Assembly (NCBI RefSeq): GCF_028446585.1 | Contig: NZ_JAPFQL010000003.1 | Location: 85,017 to 149,016 of the forward strand | DNA: 64,000 bases | Origin: Intrasporangium calvum | Lineage (GTDB): Bacteria; Actinomycetota; Actinomycetes; Actinomycetales; Dermatophilaceae | Direction: 5' to 3' | In this document: piece by piece, positions 1 through 10,000 of the stretch | How positions within the stretch are numbered: the stretch's first letter is position 1 | Layout of the letters: each line of letters opens with the position of its first letter | Position numbers and translations under genes: made by a program | Notes under the pieces: generated by a model | What the model was told of the DNA's origin: nothing | What the model saw: only the letters and a program-made list of their open reading frames with translations | Databases searched by the model: none

Positions 1-268
1 TGCGCAGCGGCGAGAGCCGTCCCTCGTGGTCGGCCTCGGCCCGGCGCTCCACGACGAACCCCTCGAGGTCACGGCCGGCGAACCGGACGCGCACCCGCGC
101 CCCCGGCACGGCGTCCGCGGACAGCTCCTCCGGGACGGCGTACTCGAAGACGCGGTCGAGGTGTGCCAGTGGCGTCTCGACGACGACGCCCGCGACCGGT
201 CGCCCGGAGAGCGATCCCTCGGGCGACAACCCGACCCCGTCCGTCACCTCCGCCACACCATCGCCCAC
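1..268 (-). CDS. priA: Primosomal protein N' (PriA-like), N-terminal part only
   Basis: Only the first 89 or so codons are inside the window; the rest lies beyond the left edge. The translation from GTG at 268 contains VAGVVVETPLAHLDRVFEYA, typical of the PriA 3'-DNA-binding domain at the start of the replication-restart helicase. PriA reloads the replisome at collapsed forks; actinobacterial PriA proteins often lack helicase motifs, which cannot be checked here. The gene follows metK by 16 nt on the same strand, the order known from coaBC-metK-priA clusters in actinobacteria. No clear Shine-Dalgarno precedes 268, so the exact start is uncertain. Confidence 0.85.
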   Translation of the reverse strand, partial: MGDGVAEVTDGVGLSPEGSLSGRPVAGVVVETPLAHLDRVFEYAVPEELSADAVPGARVRVRFAGRDLEGFVVERRAEADHEGRLSPLR

Positions 269-284
269 GAGGGCGAATCTAGTG

Positions 285-1505
285 TCAGCGGGAGACAGCG
301 GCGCGGAGTGCCTCGACGCGGTCGGTGCGCTCCCACGTGAACGCGTGCTCCACGCCGTCGGCCTTGGTCCGGCCGAAGTGGCCGTAGGCCGCCGTCGGCG
401 CGTAGATCGGGCGGAGCAGGTCCAGCGCGTCGACGATGGCTGCGGGACGCAGGTCGAAGACGTCTCCGATGGCGTCCTGGATCCGGTCCACCGGAACCGT
501 CTCGGTGCCGAACGTCTCGATGTAGAGGCCGACCGGCTGCGCCTTGCCGATCGCGTAGGCCACCTGGACCTCACAGCGGCGAGCCAGCCCGGCGGCCACG
601 ATGTTCTTGGCCACCCAGCGCATCGCGTAGGCCCCGGAGCGGTCGACCTTGCTCGGGTCCTTGCCGGAGAAGGCGCCCCCGCCGTGCCGCGCCATCCCGC
701 CGTAGGTATCGACGATGATCTTGCGTCCGGTGAGCCCGGCATCGCCCATCGGGCCACCGATCTCGAAGCGACCGGTCGGGTTGATCAGGGCGCGGTAGGA
801 CGAGACGTCGAGGTCGCTGCCGCCTGAGCGCAGCTCGTCGAGAACCGGGGTGATGACGTGGTCCATGATGTCCGGCTCGAGCATCCCCTCGAGCGAGACG
901 TCCGGGGCGTGCTGGGTGGAGAGCACGACGGTGTCGAGCCGCACGGCACGGTCACCGTCGTAGGCGATCGTCACCTGGGTCTTGCCGTCGGGGCGCAGGT
1001 AGGCCAGCTCGTTGCTCTTGCGGACCTGCGTCAGCCGCTCCGCGAGCCGGTGCGCGAGGAAGATCGGCAGCGGCATGAGCTCGGGCGTGTCGTCGCAGGC
1101 GTAGCCGAACATCAGGCCCTGGTCGCCGGCGCCCTGCTTGTCCATCGGGTCGACGCCGCCGTGCCGCGTCTCGTGGGCGGTGTCGACGCCCTGGGCGATG
1201 TCGGGCGACTGGGCGCCGATCGAGACGGAGACGCCACAGGTGCGTCCGTCGAAGCCCTTCTGGGAGCCGTCGTAGCCGACGGCGAGGATGGTCTCGCGGA
1301 CGATCTTCGGGATCTCGACGTAGCCCGTCGTGGAGACCTCACCGGCGACGTGGACGAGCCCGGTCGTGACCATCGTCTCGACGGCCACCCGCGCCTGCGC
1401 GTCCTCGGCAAGCAGCGCGTCGAGGATCGAGTCACTGATCTGGTCGCAGATCTTGTCCGGGTGTCCCTCGGTGACGGACTCGGACGTGAAGAGGCGTGCG
1501 GACAC
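285..1505 (-). CDS. metK: S-adenosylmethionine synthetase
   Basis: Cytoplasmic enzyme making S-adenosylmethionine from methionine and ATP. The 406-residue length is normal for MetK. Family signatures are visible: GHPDK at residues 14-18, GAGDQG at 125-130 and the glycine-rich [16 protein letters not shown] at 275-290. The open frame continues upstream, but homology begins at [17 protein letters not shown], so GTG at 1505 is taken as the start; an AGGAG-like site lies about 6 nt upstream. It sits between coaBC (49 nt upstream) and priA (16 nt downstream) and is probably cotranscribed with both. Confidence 0.97.
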   Translation of the reverse strand: MSARLFTSESVTEGHPDKICDQISDSILDALLAEDAQARVAVETMVTTGLVHVAGEVSTTGYVEIPKIVRETILAVGYDGSQKGFDGRTCGVSVSIGAQSPDIAQGVDTAHETRHGGVDPMDKQGAGDQGLMFGYACDDTPELMPLPIFLAHRLAERLTQVRKSNELAYLRPDGKTQVTIAYDGDRAVRLDTVVLSTQHAPDVSLEGMLEPDIMDHVITPVLDELRSGGSDLDVSSYRALINPTGRFEIGGPMGDAGLTGRKIIVDTYGGMARHGGGAFSGKDPSKVDRSGAYAMRWVAKNIVAAGLARRCEVQVAYAIGKAQPVGLYIETFGTETVPVDRIQDAIGDVFDLRPAAIVDALDLLRPIYAPTAAYGHFGRTKADGVEHAFTWERTDRVEALRAAVSR

Positions 1506-1554
1506 GGAGGCTCCTGGCTGCTGGGTGGGCGGTGACGGCGAGTGTAGTCGCCGC

Positions 1555-2847
1555 TCAGAGGAGGGGTTCGGCGGCGTCCAGCACGGCGTCGGCGACCACG
1601 TCCTTGGACGCCGGGCCGACTGTGCGGACCTCGTCGCTGCCCCGACTGAGGATGTGGACGGTGTTGTCGTCGCGGCCGAACGTCTTGTCGAAGCCGACCT
1701 CGTTGGTGACCTGGAGGTCGCTGCCCTTGCGGGCGAACTTCGCACGGGCATGGTCCAGAACGGAGCCCGTCGCGTCGCCGGTCTCCGCAGCGAAGCTGAC
1801 GATGACCGGGCGCGACGCGCCTCGACTCGCCCGGTCGGCCACGAGGCCCTTGACGATGTCGGGGTTCTCGACGAGCTCGAGGCGCAGGCCGGAGCCGTCC
1901 TCGCCCTTCTTGATCTTGCTCGCCTGCATCGTGGCGGGCCGGAAGTCCGCCGGCGCCGCCGCCATGACGACGAGATCCGCGTCGCTCGCGGCCTTGGTCA
2001 TCGCCTCCTGCAGCTCCAGCGTCGTGCCGACCGGCACGACCCGGACGCCGTCGGGGGCGGGCAGGGCGACGTTGGCCGCCACGAGCGTGACGTCGGCGCC
2101 ACGCGCGGCAGCGGCCCGCGCGATGGCGACGCCCTGCTTGCCCGACGAGCGGTTGCCGAGGAAGCGCACCGGGTCCAGGGGCTCACGGGTGCCGCCCGCC
2201 GAGACGACGACCTTCCGCCCCGACCACGGCCCGTATGCCGCTGAGCCGGCCCGGGCGCTCACGTGACCCGGGGCGCCCTCCCCCACCGGGGCGTCCTCGA
2301 GGGCGGGAGGAGCGTCCGGCGCGGCCTCGAGGAGAGCGAGCACAGCGGCATACAGCTCCTCCGGCTCCGGGAGTCGTCCCGCGCCGGTGTCCTTGCCGGT
2401 GAGCCGGCCCTCGGCGGGATCGATGACGTGCACGCCGCGTCCGCGCAGTGTGGCGACGTTGGCCTGGGTGGCGGCGTGGTGCCACATCTCCGTGTGCATC
2501 GCCGGGGCGAGCACCACGGGGCAGCGCGCCGTCAGCAGGGTGTTGGTGAGCAGGTCGTCCGCGAGTCCGTGGGCAGCCTTGGCGAGCACGTCGGCGGTCG
2601 CCGGCGCGACGACGACGACGTCGGCCTGCTGGCCGATCCGCACGTGCGGCACCTCGTGGACGTCCGTCCACACCTCAGTGCTGACCGGCTTGCCCGAGAG
2701 GGCGGCCCACGTGGGCGCCCCGACGAAGTTGAGGGCCGCCGCGGTGGGAACCACCGTGACGTCGTGCCCGCTCTCCGTGAAGAGGCGCAGGAGCGAGCAG
2801 GCCTTGTAGGCGGCGATGCCGCCGCTCACGCCGAGGACGACGCGCAT
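1555..2847 (-). CDS. coaBC: Bifunctional CoaBC: phosphopantothenoylcysteine decarboxylase / phosphopantothenate-cysteine ligase
   Basis: Catalyses two consecutive steps of coenzyme A synthesis: CTP-dependent ligation of cysteine to phosphopantothenate (CoaB) and FMN-dependent decarboxylation (CoaC). The 430 residues show the flavoprotein CoaC domain first (GGIAAYK at 9-15, PHVRIG with the active-site histidine near 68), then CoaB ([24 protein letters not shown] at about 216-239). The CoaC motif reads PAMHTEMW, where E. coli Dfp has PXMNXXMW; I believe mycobacterial CoaBC shows the same change, but did not check. The interdomain linker (about 175-210) is Pro/Ala/Gly rich and contains a copy of the window's GTATGCCGCTG repeat; a second copy lies in codons 166-169. 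It is 13 nt downstream of rpoZ. Confidence 0.95.
   Translation of the reverse strand: MRVVLGVSGGIAAYKACSLLRLFTESGHDVTVVPTAAALNFVGAPTWAALSGKPVSTEVWTDVHEVPHVRIGQQADVVVVAPATADVLAKAAHGLADDLLTNTLLTARCPVVLAPAMHTEMWHHAATQANVATLRGRGVHVIDPAEGRLTGKDTGAGRLPEPEELYAAVLALLEAAPDAPPALEDAPVGEGAPGHVSARAGSAAYGPWSGRKVVVSAGGTREPLDPVRFLGNRSSGKQGVAIARAAAARGADVTLVAANVALPAPDGVRVVPVGTTLELQEAMTKAASDADLVVMAAAPADFRPATMQASKIKKGEDGSGLRLELVENPDIVKGLVADRASRGASRPVIVSFAAETGDATGSVLDHARAKFARKGSDLQVTNEVGFDKTFGRDDNTVHILSRGSDEVRTVGPASKDVVADAVLDAAEPLL
2233..2243 (+). repeat. GTATGCCGCTG repeat, inside the coaBC linker
   Basis: Copy of the recurrent 11-mer, antisense to coaBC, followed by AGCCGGCC. The same 19-base string recurs on the minus strand inside aroB (20113-20131). 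Here it encodes Ser-Ala-Ala-Tyr in the linker between the two CoaBC domains, a place that tolerates inserted sequence. Confidence 0.8.
2343..2353 (-). repeat. GTATGCCGCTG repeat, inside coaBC
   Basis: Second copy in coaBC, this time in the coding sense, encoding Tyr-Ala-Ala-Val at the end of the CoaC domain. It matches only the 11-mer core plus a few flanking bases. Confidence 0.75.
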
Positions 2848-2860
2848 CGGTCGTGACGCC

Positions 2861-3124
2861 TCAGGCCTCGGTGGGCTCAGAGCTGAGGAGACCCTCGTTG
2901 ATCTCGCGCAGGGCGACGGACAGCGGCTTCTCGTGGACCTCGGTCTCGACGAGGGGGCCCACGTAGTCGAGGAGCCCCTCCTGGAGCTGGGAGTAGTACG
3001 CGTTGATCTGGCGGGCGCGCTTGGCGGCGTAGATGACGAGCGCGTACTTCGAGTCGGCGGCGGTCAGGAGGTCGTCGATCGGCGGGTTGGTGATGCCGAT
3101 GGGAGCAGCCTGGGTACCGGACAC
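2861..3124 (-). CDS. rpoZ: RNA polymerase omega subunit
   Basis: Omega is the small RNA polymerase subunit that folds and stabilises beta prime. The 87-residue product has the omega-family core ([20 protein letters not shown], then [12 protein letters not shown]) and the C-terminal segment [14 protein letters not shown]. The GTG start at 3124 gives the length usual in actinobacteria. It lies between gmk and coaBC, as in M. tuberculosis (gmk-rpoZ-coaBC-metK). The 94-nt gap upstream of it could hold its own promoter, though I see no convincing -10 box there. Confidence 0.95.
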   Translation of the reverse strand: MSGTQAAPIGITNPPIDDLLTAADSKYALVIYAAKRARQINAYYSQLQEGLLDYVGPLVETEVHEKPLSVALREINEGLLSSEPTEA

Positions 3125-3218
3125 AGTGATCTCGTTTCGTTGGGGTCGTTCGGTGCAGTCGGGGTCGTGCAGGAGTCTCGCGCCGCGGCGCCGACGCGGC
3201 GCACGACACCAGCGGGAC

Positions 3219-3815
3219 TCACCGTCCGGGGCGTCCCGATCTCATCAATGATACGAGTTCTTCGCTGGCCCGCCGAACATCGTCGTTGACGACGACGCGG
3301 TCGAACTCCGCCTGGGCGGCCAGTTCCGCCCGTGCGGTGTCGAGACGGCGGTCCCGCTCCGCGGCGTCCTCGGTCCCCCGACCCACCAGACGGCGGACCA
3401 GCTCGTCCCAGCTGGGCGGGGCGAGGAAGACGAACAACGCGTCCGGCCACGTCACGCGAACCTGTCGGGCGCCCTGGAGGTCGATCTCGAGGAGGGCGTC
3501 GCGACCCTCCCGAATGGCGCGCTCGACGGGCCCCCGCGGGGTGCCGTACTTGGCGACACCGTGGACGACCGCGTGCTCGAGGAACTCACCGGCCGCGACG
3601 AGCCGGTCGAACTCCTGGTCGTCGACGAAGTGGTAGTGCACACCATCCACCTCACCGGGCCGCGGTTTGCGGGTGGTCATCGACACCGAGAACCACACGC
3701 CGGGGAAGTGCGTGCGCACGTAGGCAGCGATGGTGCCCTTGCCCACGGCCGTCGGTCCGGCGAGGACGGTCAGGCGCCCCGGTTCGCGGGGCTCCGTCGC
3801 GGAGGCAGGCGTCAC
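3219..3815 (-). CDS. gmk: Guanylate kinase
   Basis: Phosphorylates GMP to GDP with ATP, linking purine synthesis and salvage to GTP supply. The 198-residue protein has the P-loop GPTAVGKGT at about residues 20-28, the GMP-binding stretch [21 protein letters not shown] at about 43-63 and the core [13 protein letters not shown]. Its ATG overlaps the mihF stop in an ATGA arrangement (3812-3815), so the two genes are translationally coupled. It runs ahead of rpoZ. Confidence 0.96.
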   Translation of the reverse strand: MTPASATEPREPGRLTVLAGPTAVGKGTIAAYVRTHFPGVWFSVSMTTRKPRPGEVDGVHYHFVDDQEFDRLVAAGEFLEHAVVHGVAKYGTPRGPVERAIREGRDALLEIDLQGARQVRVTWPDALFVFLAPPSWDELVRRLVGRGTEDAAERDRRLDTARAELAAQAEFDRVVVNDDVRRASEELVSLMRSGRPGR

Positions 3816-4129
3816 GGTCGCTCGAACCGACGCAGCAGGGCCGCGATCTGGTTGGCGCCGAGGCCCCGCACCCGTCGGGACTCGGCGATGCCGACCTCCG
3901 CCATGATCGCCTTGGCCCGGACGCGGCCGACGCCGGGGAGCGACTCGAGCAGCTCGGTGACCTTCATCTTGCCGATGACGGGATCGACCTTGCCGTCCTC
4001 GATGACCTCTGCGAGCGAGGCGCTGGAGTACTTGAGGCGGTTCTTGACGGCAGCTCGCTCCCGGCGTGCGGCAGCAGCCTTCTCGAGGGCTGCGGCGCGC
4101 TCTTCAGGGGTGAGCGGTGGAAGGGCCAC
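3812..4129 (-). CDS. mihF: Integration host factor, actinobacterial type (mIHF)
   Basis: Small nucleoid-associated protein that binds and bends DNA, unrelated in sequence to E. coli IHF. The 105-residue product matches the mycobacterial mIHF length: a charged N-terminal helix (LTPEERAAALEKAAAARRER) and a helix-two-turn-helix region near LLESLPGVGRVRAKAIMAEV, followed by RRVRGLG. The frame is open upstream, but homology and a GAGGAG ribosome-binding site 10-12 nt before GTG at 4129 set the start. It overlaps gmk by 4 nt. The leader carries a perfect 8-bp hairpin just upstream of the ribosome-binding site and a -10 candidate about 108 nt upstream. Confidence 0.95.
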   Translation of the reverse strand: MALPPLTPEERAAALEKAAAARRERAAVKNRLKYSSASLAEVIEDGKVDPVIGKMKVTELLESLPGVGRVRAKAIMAEVGIAESRRVRGLGANQIAALLRRFERP

Positions 4130-4149
4130 GGTATGAAGTCTCCTCGCTG

Positions 4150-4169
4150 GACACGTCGCGGGACGTGTC
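4150..4169 (-). promoter_or_regulatory. Hairpin in the mihF leader
   Basis: A perfect 8-bp stem (GACACGTC, loop of four, GACGTGTC) ends about 5 nt before the mihF ribosome-binding site. A stem this close to the GAGGAG could modulate translation or act as a protein-binding palindrome. Structure seen; role inferred. Confidence 0.45.
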
Positions 4170-4236
4170 GATGGGCTTGGGCGGCCAGGGCCGAAGGTGA
4201 TGACAGTGATGCCACGGGCGACAGGGGTCAGCGCCG

Positions 4237-4242
4237 AACCTA
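4237..4242 (-). promoter_or_regulatory. Candidate -10 box for mihF-gmk-rpoZ
   Basis: TAGGTT on the minus strand, in the only long gap between pyrF and mihF. It matches the TAGNNT -10 pattern found at several other genes of the window. No convincing -35 box is visible, as is common in actinobacteria. Confidence 0.4.
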
Positions 4243-4265
4243 GCGATCCGGGGGCCGCCGGTGCA

Positions 4266-4301
4266 ACGCGGGGACGACGCTCGGCGCGGCCGTCCCCGCG
4301 T
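4266..4301 (-). terminator. Hairpin downstream of pyrF
   Basis: An 11-bp perfect inverted repeat (ACGCGGGGACG, loop of 14, CGTCCCCGCGT) begins 7 nt after the pyrF stop. It has no U-tract, but G+C-rich hairpins without U-runs are common terminators in actinobacteria. It separates the pyrimidine operon from the mihF promoter. Confidence 0.5.
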
Positions 4302-4307
4302 GGAACG

Positions 4308-5159
4308 TCAGCCGGCCCACTCCGAGAGGACCTCCGCCGAACGGGCCACGGCATCGACGAGCCGGTGCGGCTCGGGACCTGCCGAGAGGATGTCACGGCT
4401 CGATGAGGCGAGGACTTGGCGGCGGGCCGACCCAAAGGTCTGCTCCAGGGCCGCGATGTCGCCGCCCTGGGCCCCGAAACCGGGCGCCAGGATCGGGGCC
4501 GCCGAGGCGGCCAGGTCGATCCCCAGCTCGGCCGCGGCCCTGCCGACCGTCGCGCCGACGACGAGACCGACGTGGCCGAGCTCTCCCCGGGAGGCGGCTT
4601 CGGCGTTGTCCACGGCCGCGCCGCCGACGATGGCCCCGGCCACCGACTCCTTCCCGAGGCGAGCGTGCTGGACGCTCTGCCCCTCGGCGTTCGACGTGAG
4701 GGCGAGGACGAAGACGCCTCGGCCGGTCCCCCGTGCGAGGTCGATGGCAGGACGCAGGGCCTCGTAGCCCAGGAAGGGGCTCACGGTGAGCGCGTCGGCC
4801 GGCGCTGGCGCCTCCGACCCGAGGTAGGCCTGCGCGTAGGCGCTCATGGTCGAGCCGATGTCGCCGCGCTTGGCGTCGAGGATCGTCAGTGTCCCCGCCT
4901 CGCGCAGCTCGCCGAGAACCCGCTCCAGGACGGCCACGCCGCGGCTGCCGAAGACCTCGAAGAAGGCGGACTGGGGCTTCACCACGGCGACCCGGCCGGC
5001 AAAGGCCTCGACGCAGGTGAGGGCGAACCGCTCCAGCCCCGCCAGGTCGTAGGTGAGCCCCCACGACTCGACGAGGGACTGGTGCGGGTCGATCCCCGCA
5101 CAGAGCGGTCCGTGGAGCCGCATGGCGGCGGTGAGCCTCGTGCCGAAGGTTTCTGTCAT
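4308..5159 (-). CDS. pyrF: Orotidine 5'-phosphate decarboxylase (type 2)
   Basis: Last step of UMP synthesis: decarboxylation of OMP. The 283-residue length and the signature DAKRGDIGST (95-104) place it in the longer type 2 group found in mycobacteria and myxobacteria. CAGIDPHQSLV at 20-30 and KPQSAFFEVFG at 61-71 are also characteristic. ATG at 5159 follows a GAGAGGAA ribosome-binding site. It is the last pyr gene, 52 nt after pyrD and the only one in the operon that does not overlap its upstream neighbour. pyrE, for the preceding step, is not in the window. Confidence 0.95.
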   Translation of the reverse strand: MTETFGTRLTAAMRLHGPLCAGIDPHQSLVESWGLTYDLAGLERFALTCVEAFAGRVAVVKPQSAFFEVFGSRGVAVLERVLGELREAGTLTILDAKRGDIGSTMSAYAQAYLGSEAPAPADALTVSPFLGYEALRPAIDLARGTGRGVFVLALTSNAEGQSVQHARLGKESVAGAIVGGAAVDNAEAASRGELGHVGLVVGATVGRAAAELGIDLAASAAPILAPGFGAQGGDIAALEQTFGSARRQVLASSSRDILSAGPEPHRLVDAVARSAEVLSEWAG

Positions 5160-5211
5160 GCGTTCCTCTCCCGGCGCAGTGCGCCACGGTCAGGGCTGGG
5201 TGGAGTCGGGG

Positions 5212-6117
5212 TCATGCTGTGCGGGACCGGCGCGGAGCCGCGAGGTCGTCGATCACGCGAACCGGCGCGCCGGGGTCGGCGAACGTGGCGCTGCCGACCT
5301 GGACTGCGGCCGCGCCCACGGAGAGCAGCTCCCGGGCGTCGCCGGCGGAGCGAACGCCACCGGCGCCGATGATGGTGGCCCTCTCCATCCGGCCGGCGAT
5401 CATCGCTTGGTGGAGGCCGTGGACGGCAAGTGCGGCCTGCGGCCGCGTGGCTGGCCCGGAGACGCGGCCGACGACGGTGGCTCCCTCCCGGCGGCCGGCG
5501 TGGACCTGGAGCGCCATCCCCGCAGGACCATGACCGATGGTCAGCGCGTCAGCGCCCGCCTCGACGCAGGCCGCCGCCACCCCCACGAGATCCGGCGCGT
5601 CCACGGCGAGCTTGGCCACGACGGCGATGTCGCGCGGCAGCTGCTCGCGCACGCGTCCGACGACCGTGGCCGCCGCCAGCGCATCCTCGTCGAACCGCGA
5701 GCCGGCGGTGCTGCCGTTGCCGACGGTGAGGTTGACCTCGAGCGCGATGACGCAACCGAAGGCGTCGCTCGCCCGGAGTCGTTGCGCCACTTCGGCGAAC
5801 TCGCTGCTGGAGCCGCCTGCGACGGAGAGGATGACGGCCGCCCCGACCGAACCCAGCCACGCGAGCTCGCGGACCGCGACCACAGCCGCGCCGGGGTTGG
5901 GCAGGGCGGTGTCCCACACCAGCCCGGCCGGGGTCTCCAGGATCCGGGGCGCGTCGGTGCCGACCTGCGCTGACACCGTCACCGAGGGGGTGACGAAGGC
6001 GCCCAGACGGGACAGGTCGAAGAAACGGTTCATTTCTCGACCCCACCCCGCGCAGCCCGAGGCCGTCATGACCGCGTTGCGCAGTCGATGTCCGCGGATG
6101 ACGACAGTGGGGTCCAT
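5212..6117 (-). CDS. PyrD-like (dihydroorotate dehydrogenase class 1B fold) protein with a degenerate active site
   Basis: Annotation by similarity would be the FMN-containing PyrDB subunit, which oxidises dihydroorotate to orotate. The fold is recognisable: NAVMTASG at 14-21, ETPAGL at 61-66, EVNL at 127-130, Lys169, GAGGVRSAGDA at 251-261 and GAAAVQVGSA. Several residues that contact orotate in class 1A/1B enzymes are replaced. The Lys of TKS is Pro44; the Asn of the GMLNSIGLQN stretch is Trp68; the catalytic Cys of NxSCPN is Val132 (NLTVGN); and the later Asn is lost in LTIGHG. FMN binding may persist but normal catalysis looks unlikely. TGATG overlap couples it to pyrK. The gene pair has no counterpart between carB and pyrF in M. 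tuberculosis. Assigning pyrD without a biochemical test would be unsafe. Confidence 0.75.
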   Translation of the reverse strand: MDPTVVIRGHRLRNAVMTASGCAGWGREMNRFFDLSRLGAFVTPSVTVSAQVGTDAPRILETPAGLVWDTALPNPGAAVVAVRELAWLGSVGAAVILSVAGGSSSEFAEVAQRLRASDAFGCVIALEVNLTVGNGSTAGSRFDEDALAAATVVGRVREQLPRDIAVVAKLAVDAPDLVGVAAACVEAGADALTIGHGPAGMALQVHAGRREGATVVGRVSGPATRPQAALAVHGLHQAMIAGRMERATIIGAGGVRSAGDARELLSVGAAAVQVGSATFADPGAPVRVIDDLAAPRRSRTA

Positions 6118-7055
6118 CAGTGCCCCCGGCTCGAGCCGGGCGGATCACTGAGCGCGGGCTCCGCCCGGGGCTCGAGGCCCAGCGCCTCCCAGCGCACCCG
6201 GTCGCCGCGCAGGACCGGCCCCTCGGTGCAGGCTCGCACCAGGTGCGTCGCACCATCGGGGTCGGCCACCGGAACGGCGCACGTGGTGCACACGCCGATC
6301 CCGCAACCGAGGCCGGCCCCGCCTTCGGTCGTGGCCGGGTCGGTGATGGCCACGAGGCTGACGACGCCGAACCGGTCCGCAGCTGCCGCGGTGTCCCTCA
6401 CCAGCCCGAGGGAGCCCGCCGCGTAGACCACGCCCGTCTCGCCGCCCTCGAGCAGCTGCGGCAGGACGTCCGCCGGCTCGCAGCGCCGGCCGATCGAGCC
6501 GTCGAGGGTCGTGACCACGGTCCGATCGCAGCCCCGGCGAGCCTCGACGAGGCCGAGGAGACGGTCCTCGCCGCGGCCGCCCAGAACCATGTAGACGCGG
6601 CAGCCACGCGAGCGCAGCAGCTCGGACAGCCACAGCATGGCGCCCCCGGCGGCGCCGTCCGCCACGAGCACGCACGCAACCGGCTCCGCCGGCAGCGGGA
6701 AACGGCGCCCCAGCGGCCCGACGACATCGACGTGGTCGTGCGGCCGACGGCGCGCCAGCCAGTCCGTGGCGGGATCCTCCAGGTCGAGGACGACCTCGAC
6801 CGTCCCACCGTAGGCACCGGTCGGCGTCGCGCGGTGGACGAGCAGGAGTCGTCGCAGCGGCGCCACGCAGCCCTCGTCTCCCACGGTGAGCGCCACCAGC
6901 TGCCCCGGCGCCGCAGCCTCGGCGACGGCGGGGGCGACCAGCGTCAGGTGCTGGTAGGCGCCCAGCCGGCGCGTCGCGATGACCTCGCACGACTCCGAGG
7001 CGACCCGGGACCTGTGCAGGACCTGGGTCGCCTCGCTGTCGGGGGGCACCGTCAC
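6117..7055 (-). CDS. pyrK: PyrK-like FAD/[2Fe-2S] electron-transfer subunit
   Basis: PyrK passes electrons from PyrDB FMN through a [2Fe-2S] cluster and FAD to NAD+. The 312-residue protein has a ferredoxin-reductase-type FAD domain (about 20-120), a nucleotide-binding domain (about 125-240) and a C-terminal cluster with Cys251, 256, 259 and 276 (CGIGVCTTC, then RACTEGPV), as in PyrK. The FAD motif reads RRLLLVHRA instead of RPLSI-type, and the glycine-rich NAD motif reads VADGAAGG, so it is divergent too. GTG at 7055 overlaps the carB stop by 4 nt. The partner PyrD-like protein appears to lack its catalytic residues, so the pair may serve another redox role. Confidence 0.75.
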   Translation of the reverse strand: MTVPPDSEATQVLHRSRVASESCEVIATRRLGAYQHLTLVAPAVAEAAAPGQLVALTVGDEGCVAPLRRLLLVHRATPTGAYGGTVEVVLDLEDPATDWLARRRPHDHVDVVGPLGRRFPLPAEPVACVLVADGAAGGAMLWLSELLRSRGCRVYMVLGGRGEDRLLGLVEARRGCDRTVVTTLDGSIGRRCEPADVLPQLLEGGETGVVYAAGSLGLVRDTAAAADRFGVVSLVAITDPATTEGGAGLGCGIGVCTTCAVPVADPDGATHLVRACTEGPVLRGDRVRWEALGLEPRAEPALSDPPGSSRGH

Positions 7056-10000
7056 ACCGACAGCTCCACCGGCCGCTCGGTCGATCCGGACTCGTCGGGC
7101 CCGGCCGTGAAGGGCCCGCCCCGGCCGAGCAGGTCGAGGTCTCGCGCGTGCTCCTGGAGCGACCGGACCCGGATCTCCTCGGTGAGGTGCGACTCGATCC
7201 CCAGGACCGCGGCCGCCAGGGTGGCGATCGTCGTGATGATCGGCAGGTCGGCGCTCGTCGTGGCGGCCCGGATCGCGTAGCCGTCGGCGCGGGCGTCCTG
7301 GCCGCTCGGCGTGTTGACGACCATCTTGACCGTCCCGTCCTCGATGAGCTCGACGATCGACTTCTCGCCCTCGTGGTCACCGGTCCGCTCGGTGAGCTTG
7401 CGGACCAGCGTGGCCTCGATGCCGTTGCGCTTGAGGACGGCAGCCGTCCCGGCGGTGGCGAGGATGGTGAAGCCGAGGTCGACGAGGCGCTTCACCGGGA
7501 AGAGCATGGCCCGCTTGTCCCGGTTGGCGACGGACACGAAGATCGCGCCCGACGTCGGCAGTCCGCCGCCGACGGCGAGCTGCGCCTTGGAGAAGGCCGA
7601 GCCGAAGTCGCGGTCGATGCCCATGACCTCGCCGGTCGATCGCATCTCGGGTCCGAGGATCGAGTCGACGGCGAGCCCCTCCGGCGTCCGGAACCGCTTG
7701 AACGGCAGGACCGCCTCCTTGCACGAGATCGGGGCGTGGTCGGGCAGCCGTCCACCGTCACCGGTGGGCGGCAGGATGCCCTCGGCGCGGAGCTCGGCGA
7801 TGGTCGCGCCGAGCATGACCCGGGACGCGGCCCGGGCGAGGGCCACCCCGGTGGCCTTGGACACGAACGGCACGGTCCGCGATGCGCGGGGGTTGGCCTC
7901 GATGACGTAGAGGATGTCCTGGGCCAGGGCGAACTGGACGTTCATCAGGCCGTGGACGCCGATGCCTTCGGCGAGCTTGCGGGTCGCCACCCGGACCCGC
8001 TCGAGCTCGGCGTCCCCGAGGGTCGCGGGCGGCAGGGTGCACGCGCTGTCGCCCGAGTGGATGCCCGCCTCCTCGACGTGCTCCATGATCCCGCCGAGGT
8101 AGAGCTCGTCGCCGTCGAAGAGGGCGTCGACGTCGATCTCGATCGCGTCGTCGAGGAACCGGTCGATGAGGATGGGGTGCTCCGGCGAGGCCTCGGTCGC
8201 CTTCTCGACGTAGGTGACGAGCGAGTCGTCGTCGTAGACGATGACCATGCCCCGGCCACCGAGGACGTAGGACGGCCGGACCAGCACCGGGTAACCGATC
8301 TCGCGGGCGACCGTCAGGGCCTCCTCGGGGCTGAACGCGGTGCCGTGCTTCGGAGCCACCAGCCCGGCCTTGGCGAGCACCTGGCCGAACGCACCACGGT
8401 CCTCCGCGAGGTGGATCGCCGCGGGGGACGTGCCGACGATCTGCACCCCCTCGTCCGCGAGCGCCTGGGCCAGCCCCAGTGGGGTCTGGCCACCGAACTG
8501 GACGATGACACCCGCGATGGGGCCGGCCTGGGACTCGGCGTGGATGACCTCGAGGACGTCCTCGAGGGTGAGCGGCTCGAAGTAGAGCCGGCTGCTCGTG
8601 TCGTAGTCCGTCGAGACGGTCTCCGGGTTGCAGTTGACCATCACGGTGTCGTAGCCGGACTCGCGGAGTGCGAAGGAGGCGTGCACGCAGGAGTAGTCGA
8701 ACTCGACGCCCTGACCGATCCGGTTGGGGCCCGAGCCGAGGATGATGACGGCCGGCCGCTCGCGGGGGGCCACCTCGGTCTCCTCGTCGTAGGAGGAGTA
8801 GTGGTAGGGCGTCGTGGCGGCGAACTCCGCGGCACAGGTGTCGACGGTCTTGTAGACCGGCCGCACACCGAGGGCGTGGCGCACTCCCCTGACCACGGCC
8901 TCCGGCATCGCGCGGAGCGCTCCGAGCTGGGCGTCGCTGAAGCCGTGCCGCTTGGCCAGCCGAAGCAGCTCGGGTGTCAGCGTCGGCTCGGCCGCGAGCA
9001 TGTGGGCGACCTCGTTGATGAGCTGGATCTGGTCGAGGAACCACGGGTCGATGCCGGTCGCCTCGTGGACCTCCTCGACCGTGCAGCCGCCGCGCAGGGC
9101 CTGCTGGACGAGGACGATCCGGCCGTCGGTCGGCACCTTCGCCTCCTCGAGGAGACGAAGGGCAGCGGCCCGCGTGACCTCGCCCTTCCAGTGGAAGGTC
9201 GCGTCCTTCTTCTCGAGGGAGCGCAGCGCCTTCTGGAGGGCCTCGGTGAAGTTGCGCCCGATCGCCATGGCCTCACCGACCGACTTCATCGTCGTCGTCA
9301 GCGTCGGGTCGGCGGCCGGGAACTTCTCGAAGGCGAAGCGCGGCACCTTGACGACGATGTAGTCGAGCGTCGGCTCGAAGCTCGCCGGCGTCTCCTTCGT
9401 GATGTCGTTGGGCACCTCGTCGAGCGTGTAGCCGATCGCCATCTTCGCCGCGATCTTCGCGATCGGGAAGCCGGTCGCCTTCGAGGCGAGCGCGCTCGAC
9501 CGGGAGACGCGCGGGTTCATCTCGATGACGATGATCCGCCCGTCCACGGGGTTGACGGCGAACTGGATGTTGCAGCCGCCCGTCTCGACGCCGACCTCGC
9601 GGATGACGGCGATGCCGATGTCGCGCAGCCGCTGGTACTCGCGGTCGGTGAGCGTCAGCGCCGGGGCGACGGTGATCGAGTCGCCCGTGTGCACGCCCAT
9701 CGGGTCGAGGTTCTCGATCGAGCAGACGACCACGACGTTGTCGCGGTGGTCGCGCATCACCTCGAGCTCGTACTCCTTCCACCCGAGGATGGACTCCTCG
9801 AGGAGCACCTCGGTCACCGGCGAGTACTGGAGGCCGGCACCGGCGATGCGGCGCAGGTCGGCCTCGTCGTAGGCGAAGCCGGACCCGAGCCCGCCCATGG
9901 TGAAGGAGGGGCGGACGACCACGGGGTAGTTGAGCTCCTCGGCCGCCGCGAGGCACTCGTCCATCGTGTGGCAGATGATGGAGCGGGCGGACTCCGCGCC

